Notes under the pieces: generated by a model
Databases searched by the model: none
Seen by the model: the letters and a program-made list of their open reading frames with translations, nothing else
Told to the model about the DNA's origin: nothing
DNA from: Coix lacryma-jobi var. lacryma-jobi
Taxonomy: Eukaryota; Streptophyta; Magnoliopsida; Poales; Poaceae
Assembly: GCA_009763385.1 (NCBI GenBank)
Contig: CM019831.1
Coordinates: 87,207,845-87,271,844, forward strand
Direction of reading: 5' to 3'
DNA length: 64,000 bases
Made by a program: the position numbers and the translations under genes
Shown: piece after piece, positions 11,276 to 21,177 of the stretch
Layout: every line of letters begins with the position of its first letter
Position numbering within the stretch: position 1 is the stretch's first letter

Positions 11276-12510
11276 TCAATTATTTTTAGGTACCCAAATC
11301 TTTTTGGGTCCTCCAAGGTTAGTCACCAAGCTCTTGGGCACCCAAATTGCCTTCTTCTTTGGGCCAACCATGGGTGCACCAATATACTTAGCCTTCACAT
11401 CATTAGTGCCCTTTGTAAGCATATAACAAGAATCAAGTCTAATAGATAAAACATGAGCATTGTTCTTGTTCTTGTTCTTGTTTTTGTTAAAGCAATTTTG
11501 CTCTATGTGCCCGGATTGCTTGCAATTATAGCAATATCGACCATTGCTCTTCACGAAACTAGTCTTGTGAGGAGCAAAGGCGGCCTTGCCCTTCTTGGGG
11601 GTATAGCCAAGTCCCTCCTTGTTGAGTGGACATCTTTGGCTACCCAAGCACTTAAGCAAGCGGGCATCTCCACCATAGGCATTGCCTAAAGTGAGCTCAT
11701 ACACCTTGTTCTTAAGGTTTTCATTTTCTTACACTAATGAAGAATCACATGTAGTAGAAGTAAGCATTTTAGTTGAGCTAGATGATGATGATGCATTGGT
11801 GGGAGCAACAATAATAGGAGCATAAAATGATTCATCAAGAATATCACATGTTACTCCTACATTGCATGTCTCTACAACATCCTCAATCTTACTTTGATCA
11901 AGGAGGGAGGAGTGGGCTTCCTTAAGCCTAGTGTGAGCTTGGTCAAGCTTCTCATGGGCTTCCTCTAGCCTCTCATGAGTAGACTTGAGCTCATCAAAGG
12001 ATTGCTCAAGAGCCTTGTTGGCCTTGCGCAATTCTTTGCACTCCTTCCTCTTAGTCTCAATGTAACAGTGAGCATCTTGTAGCATGCTCATGAGGTCCTC
12101 CTTTGAGTACTCCTCCTCATCATCACTCTCACTCTCACTTTCACTCTCATCGGATGATACCTTAGTGGCCTTAGCCATGAAGCATGTCGATGGAGTGTTG
12201 AAGATAGAAGGCTTGCTTGAGATAGCAAGACTAGCCATAGCCTTCTTCTTGGTGATCTTCCTCTCATCATCACTAGAATCATCATCATCACTTGAGGAAG
12301 CATCACTATCCCATGTCACGACATAGGATCCACCCTTCTTCTTCTCTTTCTTTTCTTTCTTCTCTTTCTTGTCCTTCTTGCTCTTCTTGCGGTCATCATC
12401 ATCTTCATCACTAGAATATGGACAATCCGCAATGAAGTGATCCTTGCTCTTGCATCTATAACACCTTTTAGTTGTGCTTTTGGTTGCATCTCTTCACTTT
12501 CTTGCTCCAT
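11276..12510 (-). pseudogene. Copia-B gag, C-terminal part with two zinc knuckles
   Basis: Two CCHC knuckles are visible. The first is near 12420-12465 (CYRCKSKDHFIADCP) and the second near 11498-11540 (CYNCKQSGHIEQNCF). Between them are a Ser/Asp-rich acidic stretch and a long heptad-rich coiled coil (LRKANKALEQSF...LEEAHEKLDQAHTRLKEAH). A frameshift near 12500 separates it from the capsid part and a stop near 11729 splits the tail. A short GNKNKN-like Asn/Lys run follows knuckle two. The function would be RNA binding and particle assembly. Confidence 0.85.
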
Positions 12511-13288
12511 AGCCTTTCTTCTTCATGAACTTGCCAAACCTTTTCACAAAGAGAGCCATTTCTTCATCATCTATCTCATAACCACTTGAGCTTGCTTCAT
12601 CATCACTTTCCTCCTTCTTTGCTTTGCCCTTGCTCTTGTTCTTGGAGGATGAAGCCTTGAATGCAACAGTCTTCTTCTTCTTTTCTTCCTCTTGGGCTTC
12701 CCCATCCCATTCCACACGGTATGTGTCTTGAGTGACCACATCACCTAGTACTTGATTTGGGGTTACCGTATCCAATCCTTCCCTCACTAGGATTGTCACC
12801 AAAGTATCAAACCTTGGTGGTAAGCATCTCAAGAACTTGTGAGAAAAGTCCTTGTCCTCCACCTTCTCTCCCAAGGCCTTCAAGTCATTGATAATGACTT
12901 GCAACCGGTGAAACATCTCCGGTATGCTTTCATCATCTTGCATCTTGAACATGGCAAGCTTGTCCTTGAGAATGTATAGCTTGGCACCCTTGACCGCCTT
13001 GGTGCCTTCATATGTTTCCTCCAATCTCTCCCATATCTCACTTGCTCTTTCAAGGTCCTTGATTTGCTCAAACACCTTTGTGTCAAATGCTTCATAGAAC
13101 AAGTTGATTGCCACATCATTCCATTGAAGCTTCTCTTCTTCTCTTGGAGTGGGACTTGCGGTGTCAATTACCACAAAATCATGCTCAATCACTTCCCAAA
13201 TCTTTCTGTTCATTCCTCTTGTGAATGCACACATCTTCCTCTTCCAACAATCAAAGTTGGTGCCGTCAAAATGTGGTGGCTTCCCCAT
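12494..13288 (-). pseudogene. Copia-B gag, capsid (UBN2) part
   Basis: 264 codons from the ATG at 13288 (MGKPPHFDGTNFDCWKRKM), 63 bases from the primer binding site, which supports this start. The sequence shows the DUF4219/UBN2 pattern of plant Copia gag: KIWEVIEHD, AKEIWERLEETYEG-like, MFKMQDDESIPEMFHRLQVI, LRCLPPRFDTLVTIL. It ends in a basic Lys-rich linker and stops at 12494 because of a frameshift before the first zinc knuckle. It is otherwise uninterrupted. Confidence 0.9.
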
Positions 13289-13350
13289 ATAGTTGATTTA
13301 AGCCATTTTAACACCGGAGGATGTTAAGCCTCAAACAAACGGTGACCACC

Positions 13351-13362
13351 GCTCTGATACCA
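13351..13362 (-). other. Primer binding site of Copia-B (tRNA-iMet type)
   Basis: The minus strand reads TGGTATCAGAGC, complementary to initiator tRNA-Met, two bases from the LTR start at 13365. Confidence 0.93.
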
Positions 13363-13698
13363 CTTGAAAGGTCCAAATTGGCTAGAGGGGGGGGGTGAAT
13401 AGCCTAATTAAAAATCTATAAAACACTTAGGCAAACACTATTAGTATAACAAATGACGAAGCTTTTTGCGCTAGCCTAATAGTGTGTTGCAAGCCACCTA
13501 TCCAACAATTCTACCTAATATTTCTATGACACACAATCAACTAGAGCTAATATCTAATGCGGAATAAAACTATCTAGCTCTAGTACAAATATGATATACA
13601 AAATGTATATGAGACAAGTATGTGCAATAGATAGACTAAGCAAGCTAATCACAACTAGCTACACAAGGTATATAACAAGAGATATACAACAAGTGATA

Positions 13699-13706
13699 GT
13701 ATTTAT
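13699..13706 (-). promoter_or_regulatory. Possible TATA box of the Copia-B LTR
   Basis: Minus-strand TATAAATA, about 340 bases before the LTR's 3' end. The position is plausible for a U3/R border, but AT-rich neighbours make it uncertain. Confidence 0.35.
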
Positions 13707-14078
13707 ACAAATGAAATAGCTCAAAGTAAATACACAAAGTAAATGAACTAGATAAAGATGATTTCACCGAGCCTTCGGGATCGCCTAGTAGAGAGCCAAT
13801 CACCGGTGAAATCCACTCGTGATGCCAATCACCAAGAATGCGAATATGGAGACCAATCACCAAGATATGAAAGCAATTACAATAAGCATACGGGACACCA
13901 AGATTTATCCCGAGGTTCACATGCTTGTCGGCACGCTACTCCCCGTTGTGTCGACCAACACTAGGTGACTCGGTGGCTAATTGGCACAAAGCCAAACTCA
14001 CAAAGAGCACCACAAGAATCTACCACTAGTGAGGTAGCTCAATGACCATGAAGAGAGGTTCCAGAGAGGGCCAAATCA

Positions 14079-14300
14079 CATCGGACGCGTCCGATGGATC
14101 CGCATGGGACGCAGGCCAGCATCTGATGCTCCCTGGAAAGCACGCTCGCGCCATGTCACCTGCATCGGATTCTGCAACAGTGTTTCCTCAGCGTCTGTTG
14201 CCAGCGTCCGATGCTCTTTCAACATTTGTCAGAAACTAGGGTTTACCATCGGGCGCTCGGACCAACGTCCGATGCTCCTCGGACCAGTGTCCGATGCTCC
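14079..14300. repeat. GCATCGGACGC / GCGTCCGATGC dyad cluster in the Copia-B LTR
   Basis: Copies lie near 14079 (ATCGGACGCGTCCGAT, a full palindrome), 14119, 14163, 14191, 14203, 14249, 14264 and 14286. The motif is the same as in the Copia-A LTR, although the rest of the two LTRs is clearly different. Confidence 0.8.
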
Positions 14301-14902
14301 TGGAGCTCAACACTTCACTTCCGAAAACCGCTGAATCTTGCCTCGCAAGCTCGGCACGAGGGAGAAGGACTATGTGCTAGTCTCTCCCACTTATCCACAA
14401 CTCCTTAAAATCCCCTTATCCCAAAAGTGCCAACACTACCAAGTGCACATCATTGTATGCAAGTGTGTTAGCATTTTGCAAAGCATTTTCAAGGGGTTTT
14501 GTTAGTCACTCACTAGGTCTATAGCATCGATATGTTAGAGAACTCCTAGTGGCACTTGATCACTGCATAAGCCTTGAATTATCTCCTCTTAATAGTACGG
14601 CTATGTATCCTAAATGTGATCACACTCACTAAGTGTCTTGATCACCAAAACAAAGAGCCCTATAGGTTATACCTTTGCCTTCGGGCCTCTTTGCTCCGTC
14701 TCTTCTCTTCTTCATTTCACCGATGGTAGAGCACTTGATCTCTTCAGTGCTTGTGGCCATCACCATCCTCCGTGGTTGCCACCTTGCTAGCTCCACCACT
14801 TGGCTTGGTCACAATCCTTTCTTATAAGCTACACACATGCTTAGCAATAGGATTAGACCAAATAGGTTTCATCAATTAACCAAAACCAAACTAGGGCTTT
14901 CA

Positions 14903-15262
14903 CCATCCAACAAAACGAGGGCAGAACGAAAGCCTTCGTGCAATGCAAAACCGACCCTCCAACAAAACGAGAGGGCGGAACGAAAGCCTTCGGGCAATAC
15001 AAAACTGACCCTCCGACAAAACGAGAGGGCGGAACGAAAGCCTGCGGGCAATACAAAACCAACCCTCCGACAAAATGGGAGGGCGGAACGAAAGCCTGCG
15101 GGCAATGCAAAACCGACACTCCAACAAAATGAGAGGGTGGAACGAAAGCCCGTGGCCAATTCAAAACCGACCCTCCAACAAAACGAGAGGGCAGAACGAA
15201 AGCCCGCGGGCAACGCAAAACCGACTCTCCGAAAAATGAGAGAACGGTAGCAAAGGTCAGGT
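14903..15262. repeat. 54-bp tandem array (six full copies plus a diverged end)
   Basis: The marker GAACGAAAGCC recurs at 14924, 14978, 15032, 15086, 15140 and 15194, a strict 54-bp period. The unit reads roughly 'ACGAGAGGGCGGAACGAAAG' plus CCTGCGGGCAATRCAAAACCGACCCTCCRACAAA. A seventh, decayed unit ends near 15262. Because 54 is a multiple of three, frames on both strands stay open, which is no evidence of coding. The left end is cut by Copia-B. Confidence 0.93.
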
Positions 15263-15821
15263 TGAGCAACCCTCGCATTGCAATAGGAAGGGCAGCTAGC
15301 AGCCCTCAGTCAGCGCAAAACTTAAGCGCCGCCTTAATTTTTCAACCTACCAAAAACCTACCGGGCTCAGCAACCCCGCCAACCACCAAGTACAACCAAA
15401 TGAATAAATGCACAGACCCGCTACCGCAGAGGCAAGGCAATATAAATAGAGGCTAAAGCGCAGGTCACCCAAGCAACCAAAGTTGCCAAACCCATGCAAG
15501 AGTTGCTCCTGAGAGGCACACGCAACAGGCAAAATGCAGATAGGAAGCATCAGGAACCACGGTTTCGCTTTTATGATTGTGTCATCGAAACCGTAGTTAG
15601 ACAACGCCATCAATTAAATCGCTCCAGGCGAAAGCCTTCCCAAGCGGCAAGGCCGTCTCAAAACCCAGCTAGAAGACAAACAAAAGCAAGCGCGCTGCCG
15701 GATGACAGCAATATCACAGATATAGCCAGTTGTAATTCCCTTTGTCGCACCTATAAAATCACTTTGATTAACTGGGTTTCCAAGCGTAGCACATCGCTGG
15801 CGCAGAATTGCGCGACTTACG
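15263..15821. other. Interval between the two Tat-2 arrays
   Basis: I see no domain, repeat or RNA gene. A TATAAATA at 15439-15446 on the plus strand is followed by a CAAGCAACCAAAG-rich stretch and could be a promoter remnant. The region is probably untranslated 3' sequence of Tat-2. Confidence 0.4.
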
Positions 15822-17013
15822 GCCGAGGGGCTGCAACGAAAGCACCATCGCTCGAATGTTATCGCCCCTCGCCTAAGTGTGTGGGGGCGGGCGCGTTTGG
15901 ACTACTGAGTGAGGGGGTCGCAATGAAAGCACCCTCGCTCGAATGCTACCGCCCCCTCGCCTAAGTGTGTGGGGCGGGCACGTTTTGGCTATCGAGCGAC
16001 AGGCTCGCAACGAAAGCACCGTCGCGCGAATGTTACCGCCCCTCGCCTAAGTGTGTGGGGGCGGGCGCATTTTGACTACCGAGCGAGGGGCTCGCAACGA
16101 AAGCACCCTTGCGCGAATGCTACCGCCCCTCGCCTAAGTGTGTGGGGCGGGCGCGTTTTGACTACCAAGCGAGGGGCTCGCAACGAAAGCACCCTCGCGC
16201 GAATGCTACCGCCCCTCGCCTAAGTGTGTGGGGGCGGGCACGTTCTGACTACTGAGCGAGGGGCTCGCAACGAAAGCACCGTCGCGTGAATGCTACCGCC
16301 CCTCGCCTAAGTGTGTGGGGGCGGGCGCGTTTTGACTACCGAGCGAGGGGCTCGCAACGAAAGCACCCTCGCGCGAATGCTACCGCCCCTCGCCTAAGTG
16401 CGTGGGGGCGGGCGCCTTTTGGCTACCGAGCGAGGGGCTCGCAACGAAAGCACCCTCGCGCGAATGCTACCGCCCCTCGCCTAAGTGTGTGGGGGCGGGC
16501 ACGTTCTGACTACTGAGCGAGGGGCTCGCAACGAAAGCACCGTCGCGTGAATGCTACCGCCCCACGCCTAAGTGTGTGGGGGCAGGCGCGTTTTGACTAC
16601 CAAGCGAGGGGCTCGCAACGAAAGCACCCTCGTGCAAATGCTACCGCCCCTCGCCTAAATGTGTGGGGGCAGGCGCATTTTGACTACCAAGCGAGGGGCT
16701 CGCAACAAAAGCACCCTCGCGCGAATGCTACCGCCCCTCGCCTAAGTGTATGGGGGCGGGCGCGTTTTGGCTACCGAGCAAGGGGCTCGCAACAAAAGCG
16801 CCCTCGCGCGAATGCTACCGCCCCTCGCCTAAGTGTATGGGGCGGGCACGTTTTGACTACCGAGTGAGGGGCTCGCAACGAAAGCACCCTCACGCGAATG
16901 CTACCACCCCTCGCCTAAGTGTGTGGGGGCGGGCGCTCTTTGACTACCGAGCGAGGGGCTCGCAACGAAAGCACCCTCGCGCTAATGCTACCGTCCCTCA
17001 CATAAGTGTGTGG
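15822..17013. repeat. 87-bp tandem array, 14 copies
   Basis: The marker GCAACGAAAG (with variants) occurs at 15833, 15920, 16006, 16094, 16180, 16267, 16354, 16441, 16528, 16615, 16702, 16789, 16875 and 16962. Spacing is 86-88, mostly 87. The unit consists of GAGCGAGGGGCTCGCAACGA, AAGCACCCTCGCGCGAATGC, TACCGCCCCTCGCCTAAGTG and TGTGGGGGCGGGCGCGTTTTGACTACC. Copies are about 90-98% alike and the outer ones most diverged, as expected from unequal exchange. The period is 29 codons, so long frames (repeating RLSVWGRARFDY) are an array effect. Confidence 0.95.
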
Positions 17014-17120
17014 CCGTATGAGTTACAAAAAAGAAAGAGCAAACACAATCCCAAAAACACAAGTCTCTTCTTATTTAAAGTAAGTCTACAGTGCGACCAA
17101 GCGCGTGATGGACACACAAA

Positions 17121-17540
17121 TTACTTCCGCGCCCCAAGAAAAACGTTGTATCGGCGCTCATCAGGCGAAAAGGTGCAGTCCTCAGGCTCCAATTTAACGG
17201 ACGGACCATGATCAAAAGATGACAGCGCGCGCGAAGCCTCGCGTCTCTTTCGCCGAGCCTCCAGGTCATAGCGATCAAAATTGTCATAAAAAGCACGTAA
17301 GTGCTCCTCCGTGCGATTAATCTTCTCGGCGCGTTTTCTCAAATAAGCTGAAAGAGACGCTGACGGAAACCTAGAGTGAAAGCTCCTCCACAAGTCACCT
17401 CCAATATAAAGGTCGCTGGATCTAATCATTAAAGGGCAAATGTCGAGAACGTCTGACGTTCCCGCATCCGCTTCCTGTTCAATACAACAATCCAACTTAG
17501 GTTCAAAAGTTTCAAACAACCTCAGTGTTTTCAGATACAA
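17121..17540 (-). CDS. Unrecognised 139-codon ORF downstream of the Tat-2 antisense gene
   Basis: Minus-strand frame from the ATG at 17540 to the stop at 17121. It has a charged, helix-rich middle (LRKRAEKINRTEEHLRAFYD) and a basic ERRKRREAS-like stretch. I do not recognise a family. It lies 28 bases downstream of the last inferred exon of the antisense Transposase_28-like gene, so it may be a second cistron, a 3' exon, or chance. Codon composition resembles the neighbouring exons, and no domain supports translation. Confidence 0.35.
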   Translation of the reverse strand: MYLKTLRLFETFEPKLDCCIEQEADAGTSDVLDICPLMIRSSDLYIGGDLWRSFHSRFPSASLSAYLRKRAEKINRTEEHLRAFYDNFDRYDLEARRKRREASRALSSFDHGPSVKLEPEDCTFSPDERRYNVFLGARK

Positions 17541-17567
17541 CCGATCCCCCCAATTTTTTTTGCCTAA

Positions 17568-17752
17568 TCACTCGTCTACCGCTTCTCGTGCGCCGTTTTC
17601 GTCGCGAGTAGCAGCCGCAGCCGAGCTCTCAGGAACCTCCTCATTCGAACGACAGGAGGTTTCTTCATCATCCGGCTTTGCCTCGCGCGATCGCCGCTCA
17701 GAGATGAAATCTGAAAAGATGGATTTGATACGGGCTTTCTCCTCCGGGGTTT
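17568..17752 (-). pseudogene. Tat-2 antisense gene, last exon (putative)
   Basis: The minus strand reads a hydrophilic acidic tail (PEEKARIKSIFSDFISERRS ... AREAVDE) and ends at TGA 17568-17570. It follows a pyrimidine-rich, stop-containing stretch (about 17753-17855) that looks like an intron. The expected AG acceptor is not clean: the sequence reads TTCGTAAACC. The exon assignment is inference. Confidence 0.45.
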
Positions 17753-17855
17753 ACGAATACAAAAAGTCGTCTAACAGATCAGCAGCAGCGAGAGAAACGA
17801 AGCACCAAACAAATGAAAACAAAGAGAAGCAGCAGTCAAGCGGAAACGAAATCAC

Positions 17856-18460
17856 CTTGCCGCGTCCCACAGCCGCTTGCATGAGGGACATATCGTTTCT
17901 GCCCGCCAGCCAAAACTCATCAAAAAACTTCTTCCCGAGCACTTTTGCTGCTTCCGGGGTCCGCCAGTAGTAGTCCACCTCCTTAACTCGAAGGTCGGCG
18001 ATGTTGGTGCACCCGACATCCACAAGGCTATGGCCAATAGCTTTGATGACGGTAACCGCAGCATAATCGCGACCAAGCGCCATGTGTCCCTCCAGCGACT
18101 CCATTTCCGAGTGTATCCATCCAACGAGGCCATCCACATCATCCACGGGTGGGCTCTCCATTTCAACCCCAATGCTGCGAAGGCATTCGTGGAAGCGCGA
18201 TGCAACAACAGTCGTCGAAGCCAAGAGCGCCTTCTCCCTTTCGGCCTTGGCGGATCGCAACTGTGACAGTCTTTCCTTAGACTATCGGCTTCCTACTGAC
18301 TAGCTTTTTGGGAAGTCTTTTCATCCTCGGCTTTCTTTGTTTGCGCCTTCAAATCAGCGGCAAGGCTCTTAATACGATCATCTTTCTCCTGTCGGCTCCG
18401 CTCAAGCTTGCGAATGTAAAGTTCACCCTGGCGACACTGGCTACGGGCGATAATAGCAGC
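17856..18460 (-). pseudogene. Tat-2 antisense gene, third coding exon
   Basis: Bounded by an acceptor TTTCGCAG (intron 18461-18551) and a donor AAG|GTGATT at 17855. It encodes a coiled-coil segment (AADLKAQTKKAEDEK) and then an alpha-helical domain (RFHECLRSIGVEMESPP...DEFWLAGRNDMSLMQA). An in-frame TAG near 18299 and a nearby one-base frameshift show decay. The helical domain resembles the C-terminal part of grass proteins annotated as retrotransposon-associated, but I cannot name a function. Confidence 0.5.
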
Positions 18461-18551
18461 CTGCGAAACAACACATTAAAAAGCGTTGCACCACATGAGC
18501 TAGAGAGGGGCAAATGGGACGTAAAGTATACAAAGCAATCTAAGCACTCAC
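18461..18551 (-). other. Spliceosomal intron in the Tat-2 antisense gene
   Basis: A 91-base minus-strand interval beginning GTGAGTGC and ending TGTTTCGCAG, with a pyrimidine-rich 3' part and in-frame stops. It separates two coding stretches that read through when it is removed. Other GTGAG donors lie at 21177 (5' leader) and possibly 19334. Confidence 0.6.
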
Positions 18552-19217
18552 GCTGGCCAGGTGGAAAGAGAGCGCGTCGCTAAGCTTCGCGCTGTCAACT
18601 TTCAGGAGATCCCTTTCAATCTCCGGAGAAACGAATGCCTTCTGTGAGAATTCTACAAACTTCGCAGCCTCATCGCCGTCGCTGGGCCAAACCCCAGCTC
18701 GGCGATAGTCAATGAGACAGGCGAGTTGTGCGTCTGAGGCTGCACCCAAAGAACGAGCAATGCGATAAGACTCTTCCCTTGCGTCATCAGTTTCGCTCGA
18801 CGAACTCAGCCCGGTATAAAAGCAGGGGTTTTCGTAGTCCGAAGGACCCGCATCGAGTATCAACCGCCCATGGCCCAGGAGCTGCCCATCCACCATCTCC
18901 TGCGTTAAGTGAATGCATCCACCCAAAAAACAAGACTTACCCACATCAACCGCAGCAGGAGCTGGCATCCTTGAGGAACCGACCCCTTTCTCTCCGATAG
19001 CTTCTTTCTCGTTCGGCACCAGAGTCGAAGCCTCAGGGCGCTGAGTCTTCTGCTTCCTCGCCTGACGGTCCGTCGTTTCTGACGGATGAGGAGCCTTCCG
19101 AGAGCCAGGCTTGGCGAACGTAGGCAAGTCGGCGATCGAAGCGTCATCATTGAAAGCAGAGTGCGAAAGCTGCACGGTTGCCTTCTTCGGAGCCATATCC
19201 GCAGTTCGTAATGCGCT
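18552..19217 (-). pseudogene. Tat-2 antisense gene, second coding exon
   Basis: Preceded on the minus strand by the acceptor TGTTCGCAG (19218-19225) and ended by a GTGAGT donor at 18551. It includes an ATG at 19196 (MAPKKATVQLSHSAFNDD). The product is Ser/Pro/Lys-rich, with conserved-looking QEMVDGQLLGHGRLI and RAGVWPSDGDEAAKFVEFSQ stretches. Related grass reading frames are commonly annotated as putative gypsy-type transposon proteins. I see no catalytic residues, and it is probably structural or DNA-binding. No stop interrupts this exon. Confidence 0.5.
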
Positions 19218-19334
19218 CTGCGAACATGGCAAAAACAGGGTAAGGATAGAGCGAAGGCAAAGGCGAAACGAACCATGAAAAGCACAAATCAGTGCGAAAG
19301 CCAATCAGCAACAGAAGGCGCGAAAACTAACCAC

Positions 19335-19808
19335 CCTAGGGTGATCAAATGGATCAACATCCGGAATGGAGTCCAGCGCGCGCCCCCGGCTTTCGCGCAA
19401 TGGCTTAGCAACCAATCGCCCTATGCGAATGTCGCCAACCTCGGAAGCTTGTTTGCCTTGGCACCACGCCCTTGCGGCCTCGGGTGCGAGCATGGCCTTT
19501 CCCTTTTGTCCTTTGAACCTCTTCCTCCTCCTTCCTTTCGTCCAGCAAGGGCCTCTCGTCACACAACACTCCCATCGCGTCAAACGCGCGATTCAAGCGG
19601 CGGCTGCGACCGAGATTGCCGAGCTAGAATTCGCTCTCCTTCCATAGATATGGGCCGCAAATCTTCTTCTCTTCACCTTCTATGTGCTTCACATAGGACT
19701 CATCGTCGGCGAAGTTGTCGGGTCTCTCAAGCAGCAAAAGGGGGCCTCGATATCCATCTCGGCCAGTAAAACCTTCGAAGGAGGTCACGCTGCAAAGCGG
19801 GTTCATCC
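19335..19808 (-). pseudogene. Tat-2 antisense gene, exon 1 (distal part)
   Basis: This continues the reading frame of the 20157-21059 segment across an inserted 348-bp element, starting NPLCSVTSFEGFTGRDGYRG. A stop at 19624 and a frameshift near it mark decay. In another frame a basic, Arg/Lys/Glu-rich stretch (RKEEEEVQRTKGKGHARTRG) follows. A weak donor (GTGGTTAG, 19334) may end the exon. Confidence 0.5.
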
Positions 19809-20156
19809 TGTAACAGACTCGCCCAATAATGTGGCCCACCTACACCTGTCATCTGTCCAACGACCTCTGATCGCTATGTAGGTGTGCCACAAGACTAGAT
19901 TAATCTGTTGGATACGATCGACGCATCCATAGGTCACAGGAATCATCCGAGTACAATCATTACAGCACATGACATTTCATACAAAATACTAGATCGAAGA
20001 ATATCAGCGGAAGTCTTACATAAACATAATCTTACAAACTAGGGTTCAATATTACAACATAGGTGATAAAGAGTTCAAGTTGCGATAATACTAAGTGCTG
20101 GAATAAACGTCTGAATCATAACCATATTAATAAACCCTGCCCAAGGGCACATCACT
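19809..20156. mobile_element. 348-bp insertion in the Tat-2 antisense gene (LTR-like)
   Basis: Starts TGTAACAGACTC and ends ...GGGCACATCACT, flanked by a 5-bp repeat CATCC (19804-19808 and 20157-20161). Deleting it restores the host reading frame. Its internal sequence (AGCGGAAGTCTTACATAAAC, then TTACAAACTAGGG and GCCCAAGGGCACAT) parallels the start of the solo LTR at 1377-1720, also a TGTRAC element. It is therefore probably a short or truncated chromovirus LTR derivative. It does not end in CA, so the class is uncertain. Confidence 0.55.
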
Positions 20157-21059
20157 CATCCCGATAGCCATCCACTCTTCGACAAGATCCCGGCTTATCT
20201 GAAACCGGGCGGTAAGCGCGAGTGCATCTCCACAGTGAATGTTTTCCTCATCATTCAAAGCGACGGGCGGAAGGTGTTTCCCGGGGCATTTCTCCAAAAC
20301 CGACAAAAGTGGAGAAGCCTTTTTCTCCCCCTTTCCCAACTTAGAAGCAACAGTATCGTCAGAGCAAACTCGGTAATAGAACCAAAAACGAGTCCAATCC
20401 GGCCATTTATTCCGATAGGTAAGCGAAATAGAAACGCTACCCCGGGTCTTCCGTGGAACGAAGTTAATGCAACCAATCTCGCTGGGCAGTTTGCTTCCCA
20501 AAAAAGGATCATCCACTTTCGTCGGCCGCCGATGAATATCGTAGAATTGCACGAAAACGTCAGCCTGGGGCGTGCAGCCAAGCATCTTCATAGACATCGC
20601 GAAAATACCAAGCCTGACGAATGCGTTCGGCGTCAATTGATGCAACTAAATTTCGAACCCAGAAAGGACGTCTGCAATGAATCCCTCGAGTGGAAAGTCC
20701 AGTCCCGCAGCGAAGTAATCACGAAAGACGATAGCTTCATAAGGCCGTGGAATGGGCACTTCATCTCCAGGAACGCGACAACTCAAAAGATGGTCTGTTC
20801 GCAAAGGTCCTTTCTCGACTAGCGCTTGTAGAGCCGCAGACGACATTCGCGAAGCACCGAGATAAAACAAACAATCGGTCGGCACAAACACCAAACCCGA
20901 GTCTCCATCATCAGTAAAGCTGCCACTATGGTCTGGGACCCTCGGAGCCACCCCAGAGCCGATAGAGACGTCAGCGCTACGTTCGCGATGCGAGGATTCT
21001 GAGGTCCCACCGCTTTTGCTAGAGGAGCTGGTAGACGATGTCGAAGCAGAAGACGCCAT
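20157..21059 (-). pseudogene. Tat-2 antisense extra gene, Transposase_28-like N-terminal domain
   Basis: Minus-strand frame from the ATG at 21059 (MASSASTSSTSSSSKSGG). After a Ser-rich leader it shows the signature of the plant 'putative gypsy-type transposon' domain (Pfam Transposase_28). The landmarks are RPYEAIVFRDYFAAGLDFPL, LHQLTPNAFVRLGIFAMSMK, then LGCTPQADVFVQFYDI and WPDWTRFWFYYRVCSDD. One in-frame TAG (20646-20648) interrupts it and a 348-bp insertion follows. Known Tat elements carry such additional ORFs, sense or antisense, next to an LTR. Here it runs toward the arrays, opposite to the element. Function unknown. Confidence 0.7.
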
Positions 21060-21061
21060 CT

Positions 21062-21177
21062 AACACAGCGGCAAAAGATGAATAAACAAAAAGCGCATGC
21101 GAAAGAGAAAATTCTTAAAGGAACGACTAAAAATAACGAACAAGGCAGACCAAAGTAGACACGCAAAAAAACAACTC
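21062..21177 (-). other. Putative 5'-leader intron of the Tat-2 antisense gene
   Basis: The minus strand has a GTGAGTTG donor at 21177 and a ...GTGTTAG acceptor just before the ATG at 21059. A TATATATG at 21308-21315 (minus) could be the promoter. All three are inferred from sequence patterns only. Confidence 0.35.

Larger units (their letters stand above)
9004..14902 (-). mobile_element. Copia-B: SIRE-like Ty1/Copia element, truncated at RT by Copia-A
   Basis: Minus-strand order: 5' LTR 13365-14902, tRNA-iMet primer binding site 13351-13362, gag (13288 to about 11276), protease, integrase, reverse transcriptase ending at 9004. RNase H and the 3' LTR must lie left of the window beyond Copia-A. 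The order protease-integrase-RT is diagnostic of Copia. The long gag with two zinc knuckles fits the SIRE group. Reading frames are broken by a handful of stops and frameshifts, so it is dead but fairly young. It is inserted at the start of the 54-bp array of Tat-2; the expected right target copy is ccatc (14903-14907). Confidence 0.85.
13365..14902 (-). repeat. 5' LTR of Copia-B
   Basis: A 1,538-bp LTR with matching inverted ends TGAAAG...CTTTCA (plus strand 13365-13370 and 14897-14902), next to the primer binding site. It contains a GGGGGGGGG run shared in position with the Copia-A LTR. It also holds a dyad cluster (14079-14300) and a minus-strand TATAAATA at 13699-13706. Coding potential is absent. 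Confidence 0.85.

Noticed and set aside
14837..15278. Frames over the 54-bp array on both strands
   Set aside because: Same reason: the period is 18 codons and every copy repeats the same open phase.
15822..17013. CRISPR array
   Set aside because: Head-to-tail units without unique spacers, in plant DNA. It is an ordinary minisatellite.
15494..17211. Long plus-strand frames over the 87-bp array, a possible repeat protein
   Set aside because: Open only because the period is a multiple of three. No start context, and both strands and several frames are open.
20127..20645. A separate gene starting MHQLTPNAF
   Set aside because: It is the same frame as 20646-21059, separated only by one TAG stop, and its last codons belong to the inserted element.
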